Assembly: GCF_009659535.1 (NCBI RefSeq)
Contig: NZ_VJZZ01000005.1
Span: 124,001 to 188,000 of the forward strand
Direction: 5' to 3'
Length of the DNA: 64,000 nucleotides
Source: Aggregicoccus sp. 17bor-14
Lineage (GTDB): Bacteria; Myxococcota; Myxococcia; Myxococcales; Myxococcaceae
This document shows positions 40,183-49,231 of this stretch, in pieces; position 1 is the first letter of the stretch; the number at the start of each line of letters is the position of its first letter. Both the position numbers and the translations under genes were made by a program. The notes under the pieces were generated by a model. That model saw nothing but the letters and a program-made list of their open reading frames with translations. It searched no databases and was not told the origin of the DNA.

Positions 40183-42803
40183 CAGAAGGTCGCCTTGGCG
40201 CCGAACACCGGCAGCAGCGGCAGGCCCTTGAAGTAGGCCCGCTGGGTGTAGTTGTAGTTGTAGGTCACGCCCTCGACCGAGGCGCGGTTGTACGCGTTGG
40301 TCACGTCCACGTAGAGGTCCAGCGTCCAGGTGTCGTGGATGAAGTTCTTGTCCACGCGCACATCGAGCTGGTGGAAGTTGGGCACGCGCTCGCTGTTCAC
40401 CGCGCCGAAGATGGGGATGAACACGTCCGAGAGGTCGTCGCGCCGCGCACCCACCACCGGCGTGTTGAGGTTGCCGCTGGAGAAGCGGAAGCGGCCGCCC
40501 AGCTCCCAGCCGCGCGGCAGCTTGTAGCTCGCGATGAGCGTGAGCACGTGGGTCTGGTCGTTGTCGAAGAGGCGGTAGCTGGCGTCCGGCTGGTCGCGCC
40601 GCTCGCTGCGGCTCAGGGTGTACGCGAGCCACCCGAAGAAGCGCTCGGTGAGCTGGCGGCGGACGAAGACCTCGGCGCCGTAGACGCGGCCCACGCCGCC
40701 GTTGTCCAGGTTCAGGGGCACCTGCTGCCCGTCGCGCTCCACCGTGGCGTCCGTGCTCACGATCATCCGCGTGAGCCGGTTGTAGAAGACCTCGCCGGAG
40801 ACGAACCACGCCTCCGCCGGGCGCCACTCGCTGCCGAGGCTGAGCTGCGCGCTGCGCTTGGAGCGCAGCTCCGGGTTGCCGAACACCTCCGTGGGGTCAC
40901 CCTGCTGCGGGGGCGAGAAGTAGAGCCCCACGCCACCCTTGAGCGTCACCGTGTCCGTGAGCCCGTAGCGCGCGGCGAGGCGCGGGTTGTAGGTGTAGTC
41001 CACGTGCTGCTGGTCGGTGAACCGGTACGCCTCGAAGCGGAAGCCCGGCACCAGCAGCAGCCGCTCGAGCGGCTTGAGGCGCAGCTCGGTCCACGCCGCC
41101 GGGAAGTACTGGTTGTAGATGGCGTCGGTGGTGAGGATCTCCTCGGTCACCGTGGGCCGGAAGGGCTCGCCCTCGCGCGGGCCCATCTGGATGGCGGCCT
41201 TCACGTGCGCGCGCGTGTTGCGCACGTCGATGCCGGCCGCGAGCACGGCGCGCTCGCCCAGGGTGTAGTCCGCGCTGGAGCGCAGGTTGGTCTCGGTGGC
41301 GTCGATGAGCAGCCCGCGCGTGGCGCCGATGTCGAACCTGAGCAGCGTGGTGCCCACCAGGCCGATGGTGTCCAGGTGCAGCCGCTCGCCCTTGTACTCG
41401 TGGCGCAGGCGCAGCTGCTTGAAGCCGGTGCGGATGTCCAGGTTGCCCTGCACGCTGGGGTCCTGCTCCGCGGGCCGCTTGAAGACGAGCCCCAGCCGGT
41501 CGTTGGAGATGAGCCCCTGCAGGTTGAGCGAGTGGCGCGACTTGGGGTGGAAGTCCACCTGCAGCTGCGCGTCGTAGTAGCGCGGGGCCGCGGTGAGCGA
41601 GTCGCCCTTCACGCTCTCCGGCAGCGCGGCGAGCACGACGTCGATGTACGAGCGGCGCCCGGCCACCGCGACGCTGAGCGTGTCCGAGAGCGGCCCCTCG
41701 AGCACGAGGTTGCTCTCCAGCAGGTTCACGCCCGCGGTGCCGTGGAAGCGGTCCGACTTCGGCGCGCGGCTCTTCACGTCGATGATGCCGCCGATCGCCG
41801 CGCCGTAGTAGCTGGAGAAGGTGCCGGGCAGGTAGTCCACCGTCTCGAGCAGCTCCGAGTTGTACACGGAGGTGAGCCCGCCGAAGTGGTAGAGCAGCGG
41901 GATGCGCTGGCCGTCCAGGAACACGCCCGAGTCCTCGGGGCTGGTGCCGCGGATGACGAGCGCGCCGCCGTTGAACGCGGGGCGCGCCACGCCCGGCAGG
42001 TTCTGCACCACCTTGAGCGTGTCACCCTGCGTGCCCGGTACGCGCTGGACCTCGGCCACCTGCAGGCTGGTCTGCGTGACCTCCTTCTTCTCGCGCTCGC
42101 TGCGCACCACCGTCTCGTAGGGGCTGAAGTAGCGCCGCTGCAGGTAGTACTTCGCGCGCGTCTCCTGCCCCGCGCTCACCGTCTCCTTCGTGGTGAAGCG
42201 CTGGTGCGCGCTGCTCACCGCCACCACCTCCACCTCGCCCACCGGCACGTCGCGGAACGCGAAGCGCCCCTCGGCGTCCGTGCTGGTGCTGCGCTCGAGC
42301 CCGGGCAGCCCCACCTCCACGTTCGCCAGGGTGCGGCGCGTGCCGCGCTCGAACACCTGGCCGCTCAGGTTCACCGGCCCCTCCTGCTTCGCGCTGCTGC
42401 TCGCGGGCGCCTCGGCCGGGGGCACCTCGCGCCAGACGAACTGGTACGCGTAGGTGATGCGCACCGGCGCGGGCACGCCGTCGACCTCTGCCGGGCTGAA
42501 CTGGAACTGGCGCACCGCGGCCACCGCGGCCTCGTCGAAGCCGTGGCCCGCGGGCTCGAGCACCTGCACGTCCGTGACGGCGCCCGTCTCGGAGATGTCC
42601 ACCTGCAGCTGCACCGTGCCCGAGAGCTGCTGCTGCAGCGCCTCCGGGGGGTACGCGGCCTCCACCTGGCGCACGATCGCCGGTGGCTTGGTGAGCACGC
42701 CCTGTGCGGGCGGCGACGTGCCGCCATCCGCCTGCGCAGGGGGCGGCGTCTGGGCGGCAGCGTGGGAAGTCCAGAGGAGCAGCAAGAGGGCGAGAGCTCT
42801 CAT
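40182..42803 (-). CDS. TonB-dependent outer-membrane receptor with its own TonB_C domain
   Basis: A protein of 873 residues. Signal peptide (~1-18); a TonB C-terminal-type domain at ~45-125 (AAYPPEALQQQLSGTVQLQV, VDISETG, FDEAAVAAVRQFQFSPA); a carboxypeptidase-regulatory beta domain at ~145-220 (LANVEVGLPG, STDAEGRFAFRDVPVGEVEV); a plug (~240-355, TLKVVQNLPGVARPAFNGGA, VFLDGQRIPLLYHFGG); and a 22-strand-type barrel ending in Phe (AKATF). Transports or senses an unknown substrate. The TonB_C domain in the receptor itself is unusual, though recurrent in Myxococcota. It heads a two-gene operon with the coupled lipoprotein. Confidence 0.9.
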   Translation of the reverse strand: MRALALLLLLWTSHAAAQTPPPAQADGGTSPPAQGVLTKPPAIVRQVEAAYPPEALQQQLSGTVQLQVDISETGAVTDVQVLEPAGHGFDEAAVAAVRQFQFSPAEVDGVPAPVRITYAYQFVWREVPPAEAPASSSAKQEGPVNLSGQVFERGTRRTLANVEVGLPGLERSTSTDAEGRFAFRDVPVGEVEVVAVSSAHQRFTTKETVSAGQETRAKYYLQRRYFSPYETVVRSEREKKEVTQTSLQVAEVQRVPGTQGDTLKVVQNLPGVARPAFNGGALVIRGTSPEDSGVFLDGQRIPLLYHFGGLTSVYNSELLETVDYLPGTFSSYYGAAIGGIIDVKSRAPKSDRFHGTAGVNLLESNLVLEGPLSDTLSVAVAGRRSYIDVVLAALPESVKGDSLTAAPRYYDAQLQVDFHPKSRHSLNLQGLISNDRLGLVFKRPAEQDPSVQGNLDIRTGFKQLRLRHEYKGERLHLDTIGLVGTTLLRFDIGATRGLLIDATETNLRSSADYTLGERAVLAAGIDVRNTRAHVKAAIQMGPREGEPFRPTVTEEILTTDAIYNQYFPAAWTELRLKPLERLLLVPGFRFEAYRFTDQQHVDYTYNPRLAARYGLTDTVTLKGGVGLYFSPPQQGDPTEVFGNPELRSKRSAQLSLGSEWRPAEAWFVSGEVFYNRLTRMIVSTDATVERDGQQVPLNLDNGGVGRVYGAEVFVRRQLTERFFGWLAYTLSRSERRDQPDASYRLFDNDQTHVLTLIASYKLPRGWELGGRFRFSSGNLNTPVVGARRDDLSDVFIPIFGAVNSERVPNFHQLDVRVDKNFIHDTWTLDLYVDVTNAYNRASVEGVTYNYNYTQRAYFKGLPLLPVFGAKATF

Positions 42804-42865
42804 TCAGGAGCACTGCCTAGTCTGCTTTTGCGCGGGATGCGAGTCCGCGCACGCCCCCGATGCGC

Positions 42866-43402
42866 CTACAGCGGGTTGCGCTCCAGCCACGCGGCGAAGA
42901 GCGCATCCGCGAAGGGCTTGCCCGCGATGAATGCATCCTCGCGCACCTGGCCCGTCACGTAGGTGCCCTGCCCCGGCACGTAGGTGATGAGCAGGTCCTC
43001 GCCCTTGCGCACGTCGCGCAGCGCGCCGATGAACTGCTCGAGCCCCGCCTTCATCTCGGGCGACTGCATCGACGACGCGGTGCCCAGCGTGGAGCGGATG
43101 TTCTCCACCAGCTGCTCGCGGCGCAGGTTGCGCTTGAGCGTGATGTGCAGCCGCTTCGCGCAGGGCTTGGAGAGCGCCTCCTGCGTCGTGCGCGGGTCCG
43201 CCTCCATGTAGAGGCCCCACACGAACACGTCGAACCAGAGCTTCTCCTTGAGCGCGGCGCGCCGCAGCCGCAGCTCGCGGCCCTCGACCTGCACCGTCTC
43301 GGCGAGCTCCACGTTCGCGACCACCCGTGCGTCCGACACGCTGCTCCACAGCGCGGCCGCCGCCACCACCATCCTCCCCGTCACCCGCATGGCCTCGCCC
43401 AT
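42866..43402 (-). CDS. Chalcone-isomerase-like secreted protein
   Basis: A protein of 178 residues from ATG 43402, preceded by GGGAGGG; the frame extends upstream to 43486 but without such a site. Signal peptide MRVTGRMVVAAAALWSSVSDA. The mature part matches the bacterial chalcone-isomerase-like family: KLWFDVFVWGLYMEADP, PCAKRLHITLKRNL, LEQFIGALRDVRKGEDL, YVPGQGTYV, IAGKPFADALFAAWL. Bacterial members are periplasmic and their reaction is unknown; they are not expected to make flavonoids. It lies upstream of the receptor operon with its own ribosome site. Confidence 0.88.
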   Translation of the reverse strand: MGEAMRVTGRMVVAAAALWSSVSDARVVANVELAETVQVEGRELRLRRAALKEKLWFDVFVWGLYMEADPRTTQEALSKPCAKRLHITLKRNLRREQLVENIRSTLGTASSMQSPEMKAGLEQFIGALRDVRKGEDLLITYVPGQGTYVTGQVREDAFIAGKPFADALFAAWLERNPL

Positions 43403-43597
43403 TCGACCCTCCCGTTGCTGGCACCCGGAGCTGTGCATGATCCGTGCGCAGACCGGCGGGCACCCTCTCTTCCCACCAGTGGACATCTCAAGCCCACGTC
43501 GCGACGGGAGCGGGCGCGCCCAGGCCCCGCACGCGCGCCGGCAAGGACGATCCCGACGGGCGCCCGCAGCCTGAAAAATTGACAGGAGGGGCGCGGA

Positions 43598-44236
43598 TCA
43601 GCCGCGTGTGAGCAGCCCCTCGAGCAGCGCGGCCGGGAGCCTGTTCACCGCGCCGTACTTCTGGGCGTACATCGCCCGCACCAGCGCCTCCGGCTCGAAC
43701 GATTCGACCGGATGGGCGGTGGCCGCGCGGTACAGCAGCCGCATCGGCAGTGGCCCGGCGCCCGCGGCGAGGGGCGGCTGCAGGTACGCGGTGGGCAGCG
43801 GCTGCGCGCCCGCGCGGGTGAAGAAGCGCAGGCGCCGCTCACGCACCGCACGCTCGGCCGCGTCCGGCGCCGTCTCGGGCGGGTCCACCTCCCAGACCAG
43901 CCCGCGCGCCACCCGCCCCTGCGCGGCGAGCGCTGCGGCCCCCTCGCGCCACGCGGCCTCCAGCAGCGCGCCTCCCCTCCCCTGCCCCCGCACGCCTGGT
44001 GCGAGCGCGAGGTAGACGAGGAACACCACATCCGGGTCCTGCAGCAGGTGCAGCACCGCGAGCCCCTGCGTGACGCCGCCCTCGCGCGCGGCGAGGGCGC
44101 GCCCCACGCCCAGGCGGAGTGAGCGCAGGATGACCTCGGGCGGCTCGCGCTCCGAGGCGGGGAAGGCCTGGGCGTAGAGCGTCCAGAGGGCAGCGTCCTG
44201 CGCGAGCTCATCGGGCGACAGCGAGAGGAGCGTCAT
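43598..44236 (-). CDS. GNAT-family N-acetyltransferase
   Basis: A protein of 212 residues. The acetyl-CoA-binding part is LALAPGVRGQGRGGALLEAA (V-R-G-x-G-x-G), preceded by beta-strands VVFLVYLALAP and an N-terminal LYAQAFPASEREP. The substrate is unknown. ATG 44236 is directly preceded by GAGGGTGAGGG, which is part of a REP-like element, so its ribosome site is repeat-derived. Confidence 0.82.
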   Translation of the reverse strand: MTLLSLSPDELAQDAALWTLYAQAFPASEREPPEVILRSLRLGVGRALAAREGGVTQGLAVLHLLQDPDVVFLVYLALAPGVRGQGRGGALLEAAWREGAAALAAQGRVARGLVWEVDPPETAPDAAERAVRERRLRFFTRAGAQPLPTAYLQPPLAAGAGPLPMRLLYRAATAHPVESFEPEALVRAMYAQKYGAVNRLPAALLEGLLTRG

Positions 44237-44271
44237 CCCTCACCCTCTCCCAGGGGGAGAGGGGACAGGGG
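44236..44271. repeat. REP-like palindromic element, copy at GNAT start
   Basis: CCCTCTCCC (44243-44251), loop agg, GGGAGAGGG (44255-44263), with CCCTCA at one end and GACAGGGG at the other. It shares the CCCTCACCCTCTCCC core with 535-567. It supplies the Shine-Dalgarno-like stretch of the minus-strand GNAT gene. Confidence 0.65.
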
Positions 44272-44297
44272 CACGGCGGGCCGCCCGGTGCTCGCTG

Positions 44298-45659
44298 ATG
44301 GGGCTGCTGCACTTTGGCTGTATGCGCTCGGAACCATCCTCACCCTCGCGTGCGTTGCTCGACGGGCTCTGCTGCGCAGCCCTGCCCTACCACGGCGATG
44401 CCCGGGAGCTCGGCCCGCTGCTCGAGGCCATCGGAGATGCGCGCTTCGTGCTCCTGGGTGAGGCGACCCACGGCACGCACGAGTTCTACCGCACGCGCGC
44501 CCAGCTCACGCAGCGCCTGCTCGCCGAGCGGGGCTTCGACGCGGTCGCGGTGGAGGCCGACTGGCCGGACGCGCTCTGCCTCAACGACTACGTGCGCGGC
44601 CGCGAGGCTCCGGACGACAGCCCGGACGAGGCGCTCGCGACCTTCACCCGCTTCCCCCGCTGGATGTGGCGCAACGAGGAGGTGCGCGAGCTGCTCGCGT
44701 GGATGCGCGCGGAGGCCCGGCACGCGGGCTTCTACGGGCTGGACCTCTACAGCCTGCACGCCTCCATCCGCGCCGTCGTCTCCTACCTCGAGAAGCACGA
44801 CCCGGCGGCCGCGGCCCGGGCCCGCGCGCGCTACTCCTGCTTCGAGCAGTACGGGCACGACCCGCACGAGTACGCCGAGGCCGCGGGCTACGGCCTCACC
44901 TCCAGCTGCGAGCAGGCGGTGGTGCATCAGCTGCTCGAGCTGCAGCAGCGCGTGCCCCCGCACGGCGACCCGGACTCGCACTTCCACGCCGAGCAGAACG
45001 CGCACCTCGCGAAGAACGCCGAGGCGTACGCGCGCGCGATGTTCGCGGGGCGCCACGCCTCGTGGAACCTGCGCGACACGCACATGGCGGACACGCTGGA
45101 CCGGCTCGCCGAGCACCTGGAGCGCCGCAACGGCCACCCGGCGCGCATCGTCGTGTGGGCGCACAACTCGCACCTGGGCGACGCGCGCGCCACGGGCATG
45201 GGGGACGAGGGCGAGCTGAACCTCGGCCAGCTCGTGCGCCAGCGCCACGGGCGCGAGGCCTTCAACCTCGGCTTCACCACCTTCAGCGGCACCGTGCTCG
45301 CGGCGCGCGAGTGGGACTCGCCGGGGCTGGTGCGCACCGTGCGCCCCGGGCTCGCGGACTCCTACGAGGCGCTCTTCCACCAGGCGGGCACGCACGCGGG
45401 CATGCCGAACTTCCTGCTGCGCATGCAGGACCTCGGCGAGGCGGCGAGCGGCGCGCTGCGCGAGCGGCGCCTCGAGCGGGCGATCGGCGTGGTGTACGCG
45501 CCCGCCACCGAGCGCTGGAGCCACTACTTCGAGGCCGAGCTCCCCGCGCAGTTCGACGCGGTGATGCACTTCGACGAGAGCCACGCGCTGCGCGCGCTGG
45601 ACGCGGACGCCGGGCGCTCGGAGGACGAGGTGCCGGAGACCTTCCCCTCCGGCCTCTGA
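44298..45659 (+). CDS. Erythromycin-esterase-family protein
   Basis: A protein of 453 residues (ATG 44322 is an alternative start). Family motifs: FVLLGEATHGTHEFYRTRAQ (His and Glu of the active site), AVEADWPDALCLNDYVRG, FPRWMWRNEEV, FYGLDLYSLHASI, WNLRDTHMADTL, VVWAHNSHLGDARAT (catalytic His), and RWSHYFEA. Members hydrolyse macrolide lactones in resistant bacteria, but most environmental homologues have no proven drug substrate. No resistance neighbourhood is visible, so it is called by family only. Confidence 0.88.
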   Translation: MGLLHFGCMRSEPSSPSRALLDGLCCAALPYHGDARELGPLLEAIGDARFVLLGEATHGTHEFYRTRAQLTQRLLAERGFDAVAVEADWPDALCLNDYVRGREAPDDSPDEALATFTRFPRWMWRNEEVRELLAWMRAEARHAGFYGLDLYSLHASIRAVVSYLEKHDPAAAARARARYSCFEQYGHDPHEYAEAAGYGLTSSCEQAVVHQLLELQQRVPPHGDPDSHFHAEQNAHLAKNAEAYARAMFAGRHASWNLRDTHMADTLDRLAEHLERRNGHPARIVVWAHNSHLGDARATGMGDEGELNLGQLVRQRHGREAFNLGFTTFSGTVLAAREWDSPGLVRTVRPGLADSYEALFHQAGTHAGMPNFLLRMQDLGEAASGALRERRLERAIGVVYAPATERWSHYFEAELPAQFDAVMHFDESHALRALDADAGRSEDEVPETFPSGL

Positions 45660-45746
45660 GGGCCTCTCGCCAGGCAGGCGGAGGAGCGGCGCCTGCACGC
45701 CGTCCTGCACTACGCGCCGCGTCCCGGGCTGCCTACCCTTGAGGGC

Positions 45747-46388
45747 ATGGCCGACTGGGAGCTGGCGGAGATTCTGGGGCGCGAGGGAATCCGGGACCGG
45801 CGGGTGCTGGCGGCGATCGCCGCGCTCGAGCGCAGCCGCTTCGTGCCCCAGCAGAGCGTGGGGATGGCGAGCGGCAACTACCCGCTGCCCATCGGCTACG
45901 GGCAGACCATCAGCCAGCCCTACGTGGTGGCCTACATGAGCGAGGCCTTGCGGCTGATGGGCCACGAGCGGGTGCTGGAGATCGGCACCGGCTCCGGCTA
46001 CCAGGCGGCCGTGCTCTCGCAGCTGTGCGCCGAGGTCTACACGGTGGAGATCATCCCCGAGCTGGCGGCGAGCGCGCGCACCCTGCTCGAGCGCGAGCTG
46101 CGCCTGCCCAACGTCTTCTGCCGCCAGGGCGACGGGAGCCTCGGCTGGCCGGAGGCCGCGCCCTTCGACGCCATCCTGCTCACGGCCGCACCGGCGCAGA
46201 TTCCCGGCGCGCTCATCGAGCAGCTCATCCCGGGCGGCCGGCTCGTCGCGCCCGTGGGTGAGCAGAGCGAGCACCAGCAGCTGGTGCTCGTGGAGAAGGG
46301 CGCGGGGGACGGCATGCCGCGCGTGAAGGCGCTGCTGCCCGTGCGCTTCGTCCCCATGACGGGCGAGGCGCAGGACCCGCACGCGTGA
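45747..46388 (+). CDS. pcm: Protein-L-isoaspartate O-methyltransferase
   Basis: A protein of 213 residues. Motifs: LERSRFVPQ, PLPIGYGQTISQPYVVAYM, VLEIGTGSGYQAAVLSQL (SAM-binding), VYTVEIIPELA, FDAILLTAAPAQIP, LIPGGRLVAPVG. It methylates isoaspartyl residues to start repair of aged proteins. GAGGG lies just before ATG 45747. It ends 19 bases from the stop of the convergent SnoaL-like gene. Confidence 0.94.
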   Translation: MADWELAEILGREGIRDRRVLAAIAALERSRFVPQQSVGMASGNYPLPIGYGQTISQPYVVAYMSEALRLMGHERVLEIGTGSGYQAAVLSQLCAEVYTVEIIPELAASARTLLERELRLPNVFCRQGDGSLGWPEAAPFDAILLTAAPAQIPGALIEQLIPGGRLVAPVGEQSEHQQLVLVEKGAGDGMPRVKALLPVRFVPMTGEAQDPHA

Positions 46389-46406
46389 GCCGGTGAGGGA
46401 GGCGGG

Positions 46407-46898
46407 CTACTTCTGCGGCGTCCCCGCGAGCGCCTTCTCGACCAGCGCCTTCACGTCCTTCGTCACGGCGTTGGGGATGGGGATGGAGAGGTTGTACTGG
46501 GCGATGCGCCACGCATCCCCCGAGCGGACGAGCACGCCCGAGCCGCGCGCAGGGCCCATGTTCGGCGTGTCGAGTGCCTCGTCGAACCAGGCGAGCTGCC
46601 CGTCCTTCGAGAAGCTCACGTGCCGCTGCACCGCCTTGAAGCTCCAGGCCTTCTTGCGCGCGAAGTAGGGGTGCGCCCAGGCCTTGAACTCGTCGCGCGT
46701 CCAGCGCTCGGTCGCGTCCGTGCCGAGGAAGACGGCGTCCGGCGTGAAGAAGGAGAAGTAGCGCTCCTCGTCCGCGGCGGCCGCGGCCGCGTGCCACGCG
46801 TCGAGGACCTGGGCCACCGCGGCCTCGCTCCGGGGCGCCGCGGGGGACGGGTGGGCAGGCGAGGCGGAGAGCAGCGAGAGCAGCAGCAGCGCGGTCAC
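46407..46898 (-). CDS. Secreted SnoaL/DUF4440-like protein
   Basis: A protein of 163 residues from GTG 46898 with GAGGTG just upstream; the frame continues far upstream over unrelated sequence. Signal peptide VTALLLLSLLSASPAHP. The mature part has the NTF2-like pattern VLDAWHAAAAAADEERYFSFFTPDAVFLGTDATERW, here cited only as blocks WHAAAA, YFSFFTPDAVFLG and RWTRDEFKAW, then WRIAQYNLSIPIP. Such domains bind small molecules or form ketosteroid-isomerase-like pockets. Exported; role unknown. Confidence 0.8.
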   Translation of the reverse strand: MTALLLLSLLSASPAHPSPAAPRSEAAVAQVLDAWHAAAAAADEERYFSFFTPDAVFLGTDATERWTRDEFKAWAHPYFARKKAWSFKAVQRHVSFSKDGQLAWFDEALDTPNMGPARGSGVLVRSGDAWRIAQYNLSIPIPNAVTKDVKALVEKALAGTPQK

Positions 46899-47001
46899 GA
46901 AGCACCTCGTAGTGGGAAGCAGGCAGAGCGGGTATGAAGCGCGCCGGCGCCTGCCCACGTCAAGCGGGCGCGCCGCTGCAGCCGGAGAGGATGACGTCAC
47001 G

Positions 47002-47787
47002 ATGGCACTCGAGAGCTTCCAGGTGGGTGAAGGGCCGGTGGCCACGGTGCTGCTGCACGGCTTCCTCGGCAGTGGGCGCAACCTTCGCTCGCTGGCGAGC
47101 GCGTGGAGCGCCGTGGACCCGCAGCGCCGCTTCTTCCTGCCGGACCTCACCGGCCACGGCAGCTCGCCGCCGCTGCCCGAGGGGGCGACGCTGGAGACGC
47201 TCGCGGCGGACGTGGTGGCGAGCGCGCGCGAGGGCGGGCTCACCGGCCCGCTGCACTTCGTGGGGCACTCGCTGGGCGGGCGCGTGTCGCTCGTGGCCGG
47301 CGCGCGCTTCGGCGCGGACGTGGGCCGGGTGGACCTGCTGGACATCACGCCCTCGCCCATCCCCGCGGCGATGAGCGAGAGCTCCGGCGTGCTGGAGCGG
47401 CTGCTCGAGGCGCCGGCGCAGGCGCCCGACCGGCGCACCATGCGCACGGCCCTGCTCGAGCGCGGCCTCAGCGCGCCGCTCACCGACTGGCTCCTGATGA
47501 ACCTGCGGCCCGTGGACGGCGGCGGCGTCACCTGGCGCTTCGACCGCGAGGCGCTCGCGCGGCTGCACGCGCGCGTGAACAGCCAGGACCTCTGGGCGCT
47601 GGTGGAGCGCGAGCCGCACCCGCCGCTGCGCTGCATCCGCGGCGGGCGCGCGGGCTACGTGACGGACGCAGACCTGCGCAGGCTCGAGGCCGCGGGCGTC
47701 CCGGTGGCGACGCTGCCGGAGGCCGGCCACTTCGTGCACGTGGACGCGCCGGACGCGCTGCTCGCCTGGCTGCGCGCAGGGGACTGA
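47002..47787 (+). CDS. Alpha/beta-hydrolase (MenH/YbfF-like)
   Basis: A protein of 261 residues from ATG 47002. LLHGFLGSGRNLRSLA (oxyanion), FLPDLTGHGSSP, nucleophile Ser in FVGHSLGGRVSLVAG, and EAGHFVHVDAPDALLAWL with the catalytic His. GHSLGG and the HGFLGSGRNL start resemble YbfF/epoxide-hydrolase-like esterases. The substrate cannot be inferred. It lies 103 bp from the divergent SnoaL-like gene. A strong hairpin terminator follows at 47816. Confidence 0.85.
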   Translation: MALESFQVGEGPVATVLLHGFLGSGRNLRSLASAWSAVDPQRRFFLPDLTGHGSSPPLPEGATLETLAADVVASAREGGLTGPLHFVGHSLGGRVSLVAGARFGADVGRVDLLDITPSPIPAAMSESSGVLERLLEAPAQAPDRRTMRTALLERGLSAPLTDWLLMNLRPVDGGGVTWRFDREALARLHARVNSQDLWALVEREPHPPLRCIRGGRAGYVTDADLRRLEAAGVPVATLPEAGHFVHVDAPDALLAWLRAGD

Positions 47788-48133
47788 CGCCAACTCGAGG
47801 CCCCAGAAATGGAAAACGGAGGGCGCTCCCACCTTGGAAAGAGCGCCCTCCGTCGTGCGCGCAGCAGGCCGCGATCGGTATGCAAGGCCAAAGTGAGGCG
47901 GCCCCCGCACGCGCGCAATGTGGGCAAGCCTTCACGCACAGCGAAGTGATCTGCGACCAACAGATTAATTTTCCGCTCTGGATTGCAGCGATCACTCGGT
48001 CCCGGCCACGCGGTGCGGGTGACGCGTAGCGGTCAGCCTGCTGCGACTGGTGGTCAGGTGTGCGCAGGTGAGCGCCCTCCCTAGCCTCGCCGGTACGCTT
48101 GGCTGGGCAGTGGCCCGGCACGAGGAGGCCCGC
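47788..48133. other. Intergenic stretch with terminator and AT-rich segment
   Basis: About 345 bp. It holds the hairpin at 47816-47853 and, near 47950-47985, an AT-rich segment (AACAGATTAATTTTC) that could hold the promoter of the gene at 48134. No gene is supported. Confidence 0.5.
47816..47853 (+). terminator. Hairpin terminator after the hydrolase gene
   Basis: A perfect 13-bp inverted repeat, ACGGAGGGCGCTC and its complement, with a 12-base loop, 28 bp after the stop. There is no T-run after it, so termination may rely on the stem alone. Confidence 0.7.
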
Positions 48134-48784
48134 ATGCATGCCCTGTCATCGGAGCTCGTCCCTTCCGGTCCGGCGCTCACCCTGCCCCCGCGGCTGCAGC
48201 AGCTGCTGGCGGCGCTGCCGGATCGCTACCTCGCGGAGCGGCTCGCGCGCGTGTGGAGCGCGGCGCGCGAGGCGCTCGAGGAGGTGGAGCGCCTGGTGCT
48301 CGCCCCCGAGGGGCTCGACGAGCCGGGGGCAGACCCCGCGCGCCTGAGCCCCTGGGAGCACGTGGCCCCCGCGGTGCGCGACACGCTCGCGGCGCTGCAG
48401 CGGCTGCTCGCGCGGGTGCGCATGGACTTCCCCACCCAGCCGCCGGAGGACTACACGGCGAGCGACGGCGCGCCCATCGTGCGTGCGCAGCCCGCGGAGC
48501 AGGCGGCGCTCTCGCTGGGGCTGGCCGCGGCGCGCCTCGGCGCGCGGGCCCAGGTGCTGGGCGAGCGGCTGCGGCGCCCGGAGCGCGACGGCGAGCCGCA
48601 GGAGCTCGCGCGCGAGCTGCGCGAGGTGCACCACGACCTGCGCGCCGAGCTGCGCGACCTGGTGCTGCGCAGCGCGCAGGCCTTCGCGCCGGTGGGCCGC
48701 GACGCGCTGCCGCTCGTGCAGGCGCCCGCGAGCGCGGTGCGCCTGGTGCGCCCGCTGCCGGACGCGCTCACCGGCGGCGACTAG
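48134..48784 (+). CDS. Hypothetical helical protein
   Basis: A protein of 216 residues; GAGGAGG lies six bases before ATG 48134. Strong GC3 bias. Sequence is Leu/Ala/Arg/Glu-rich and mainly helical (LAERLARVWSAAREALEEVERL, cited in part; VRDTLAALQRLLARVRM; AARLGARAQVLGERL). No signal peptide or membrane segment. Not recognised as a family; probably cytoplasmic. Confidence 0.7.
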   Translation: MHALSSELVPSGPALTLPPRLQQLLAALPDRYLAERLARVWSAAREALEEVERLVLAPEGLDEPGADPARLSPWEHVAPAVRDTLAALQRLLARVRMDFPTQPPEDYTASDGAPIVRAQPAEQAALSLGLAAARLGARAQVLGERLRRPERDGEPQELARELREVHHDLRAELRDLVLRSAQAFAPVGRDALPLVQAPASAVRLVRPLPDALTGGD

Positions 48785-48802
48785 CGGCTCGCAGGCGGGG
48801 TG

Positions 48803-49099
48803 CTACTTCGCGCCTTCGGGCTTCGGGCTGCCCTCGGGCAGCTGCGCCTGGGCGGGGCGCTCGGGGAGCACGCGCAGCGCCTGGTAGCGCTCGGCGAGCG
48901 TGCCCTCGGTGAGCTCCTCCTGCCACTGCTTCGGGTTGGTGTTCCAGGCGAAGTCCTCGGGCACCTTGCCGCCACCCTGGTTGCGGTAGCCGATCATGTC
49001 CGGGAACTGGTCCGTGTAGCGGCCCGCCGGATCCGGCTCGCGGGTGATGTCCTCGCGCTTGGGGCGGTGGATGAAGGGGCGGCGCTCGCTCTGGCTCAT
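48803..49099 (-). CDS. Small hypothetical protein
   Basis: A protein of 98 residues from ATG 49099 with AAGGAG ten bases upstream (the frame is open to 49183). Polar and Pro/Arg/Glu-rich: RRPFIHRPKREDITREPDPA, YTDQFPDMIGYRNQGGG, FAWNTNPKQWQEEL. No Cys, signal or membrane segment. Not recognised. Confidence 0.65.
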   Translation of the reverse strand: MSQSERRPFIHRPKREDITREPDPAGRYTDQFPDMIGYRNQGGGKVPEDFAWNTNPKQWQEELTEGTLAERYQALRVLPERPAQAQLPEGSPKPEGAK

Positions 49100-49231
49100 G
49101 GGACGGGGGCTCCTTGCGTGCGGCAAAGGGACGATTGATTGTCCCCCCACATACCTTGAAGGGCCGCGCGGTGCACGGCACATGCTCGGGTGCGTCCTGC
49201 AGCGGCGCTGACGGGCGTCAGAAGCCGGGCG

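Noticed and set aside
44298-45659. Macrolide resistance gene
   Set aside because: The protein belongs to the erythromycin-esterase family, but there is no resistance or mobile context and most homologues are not proven resistance enzymes.
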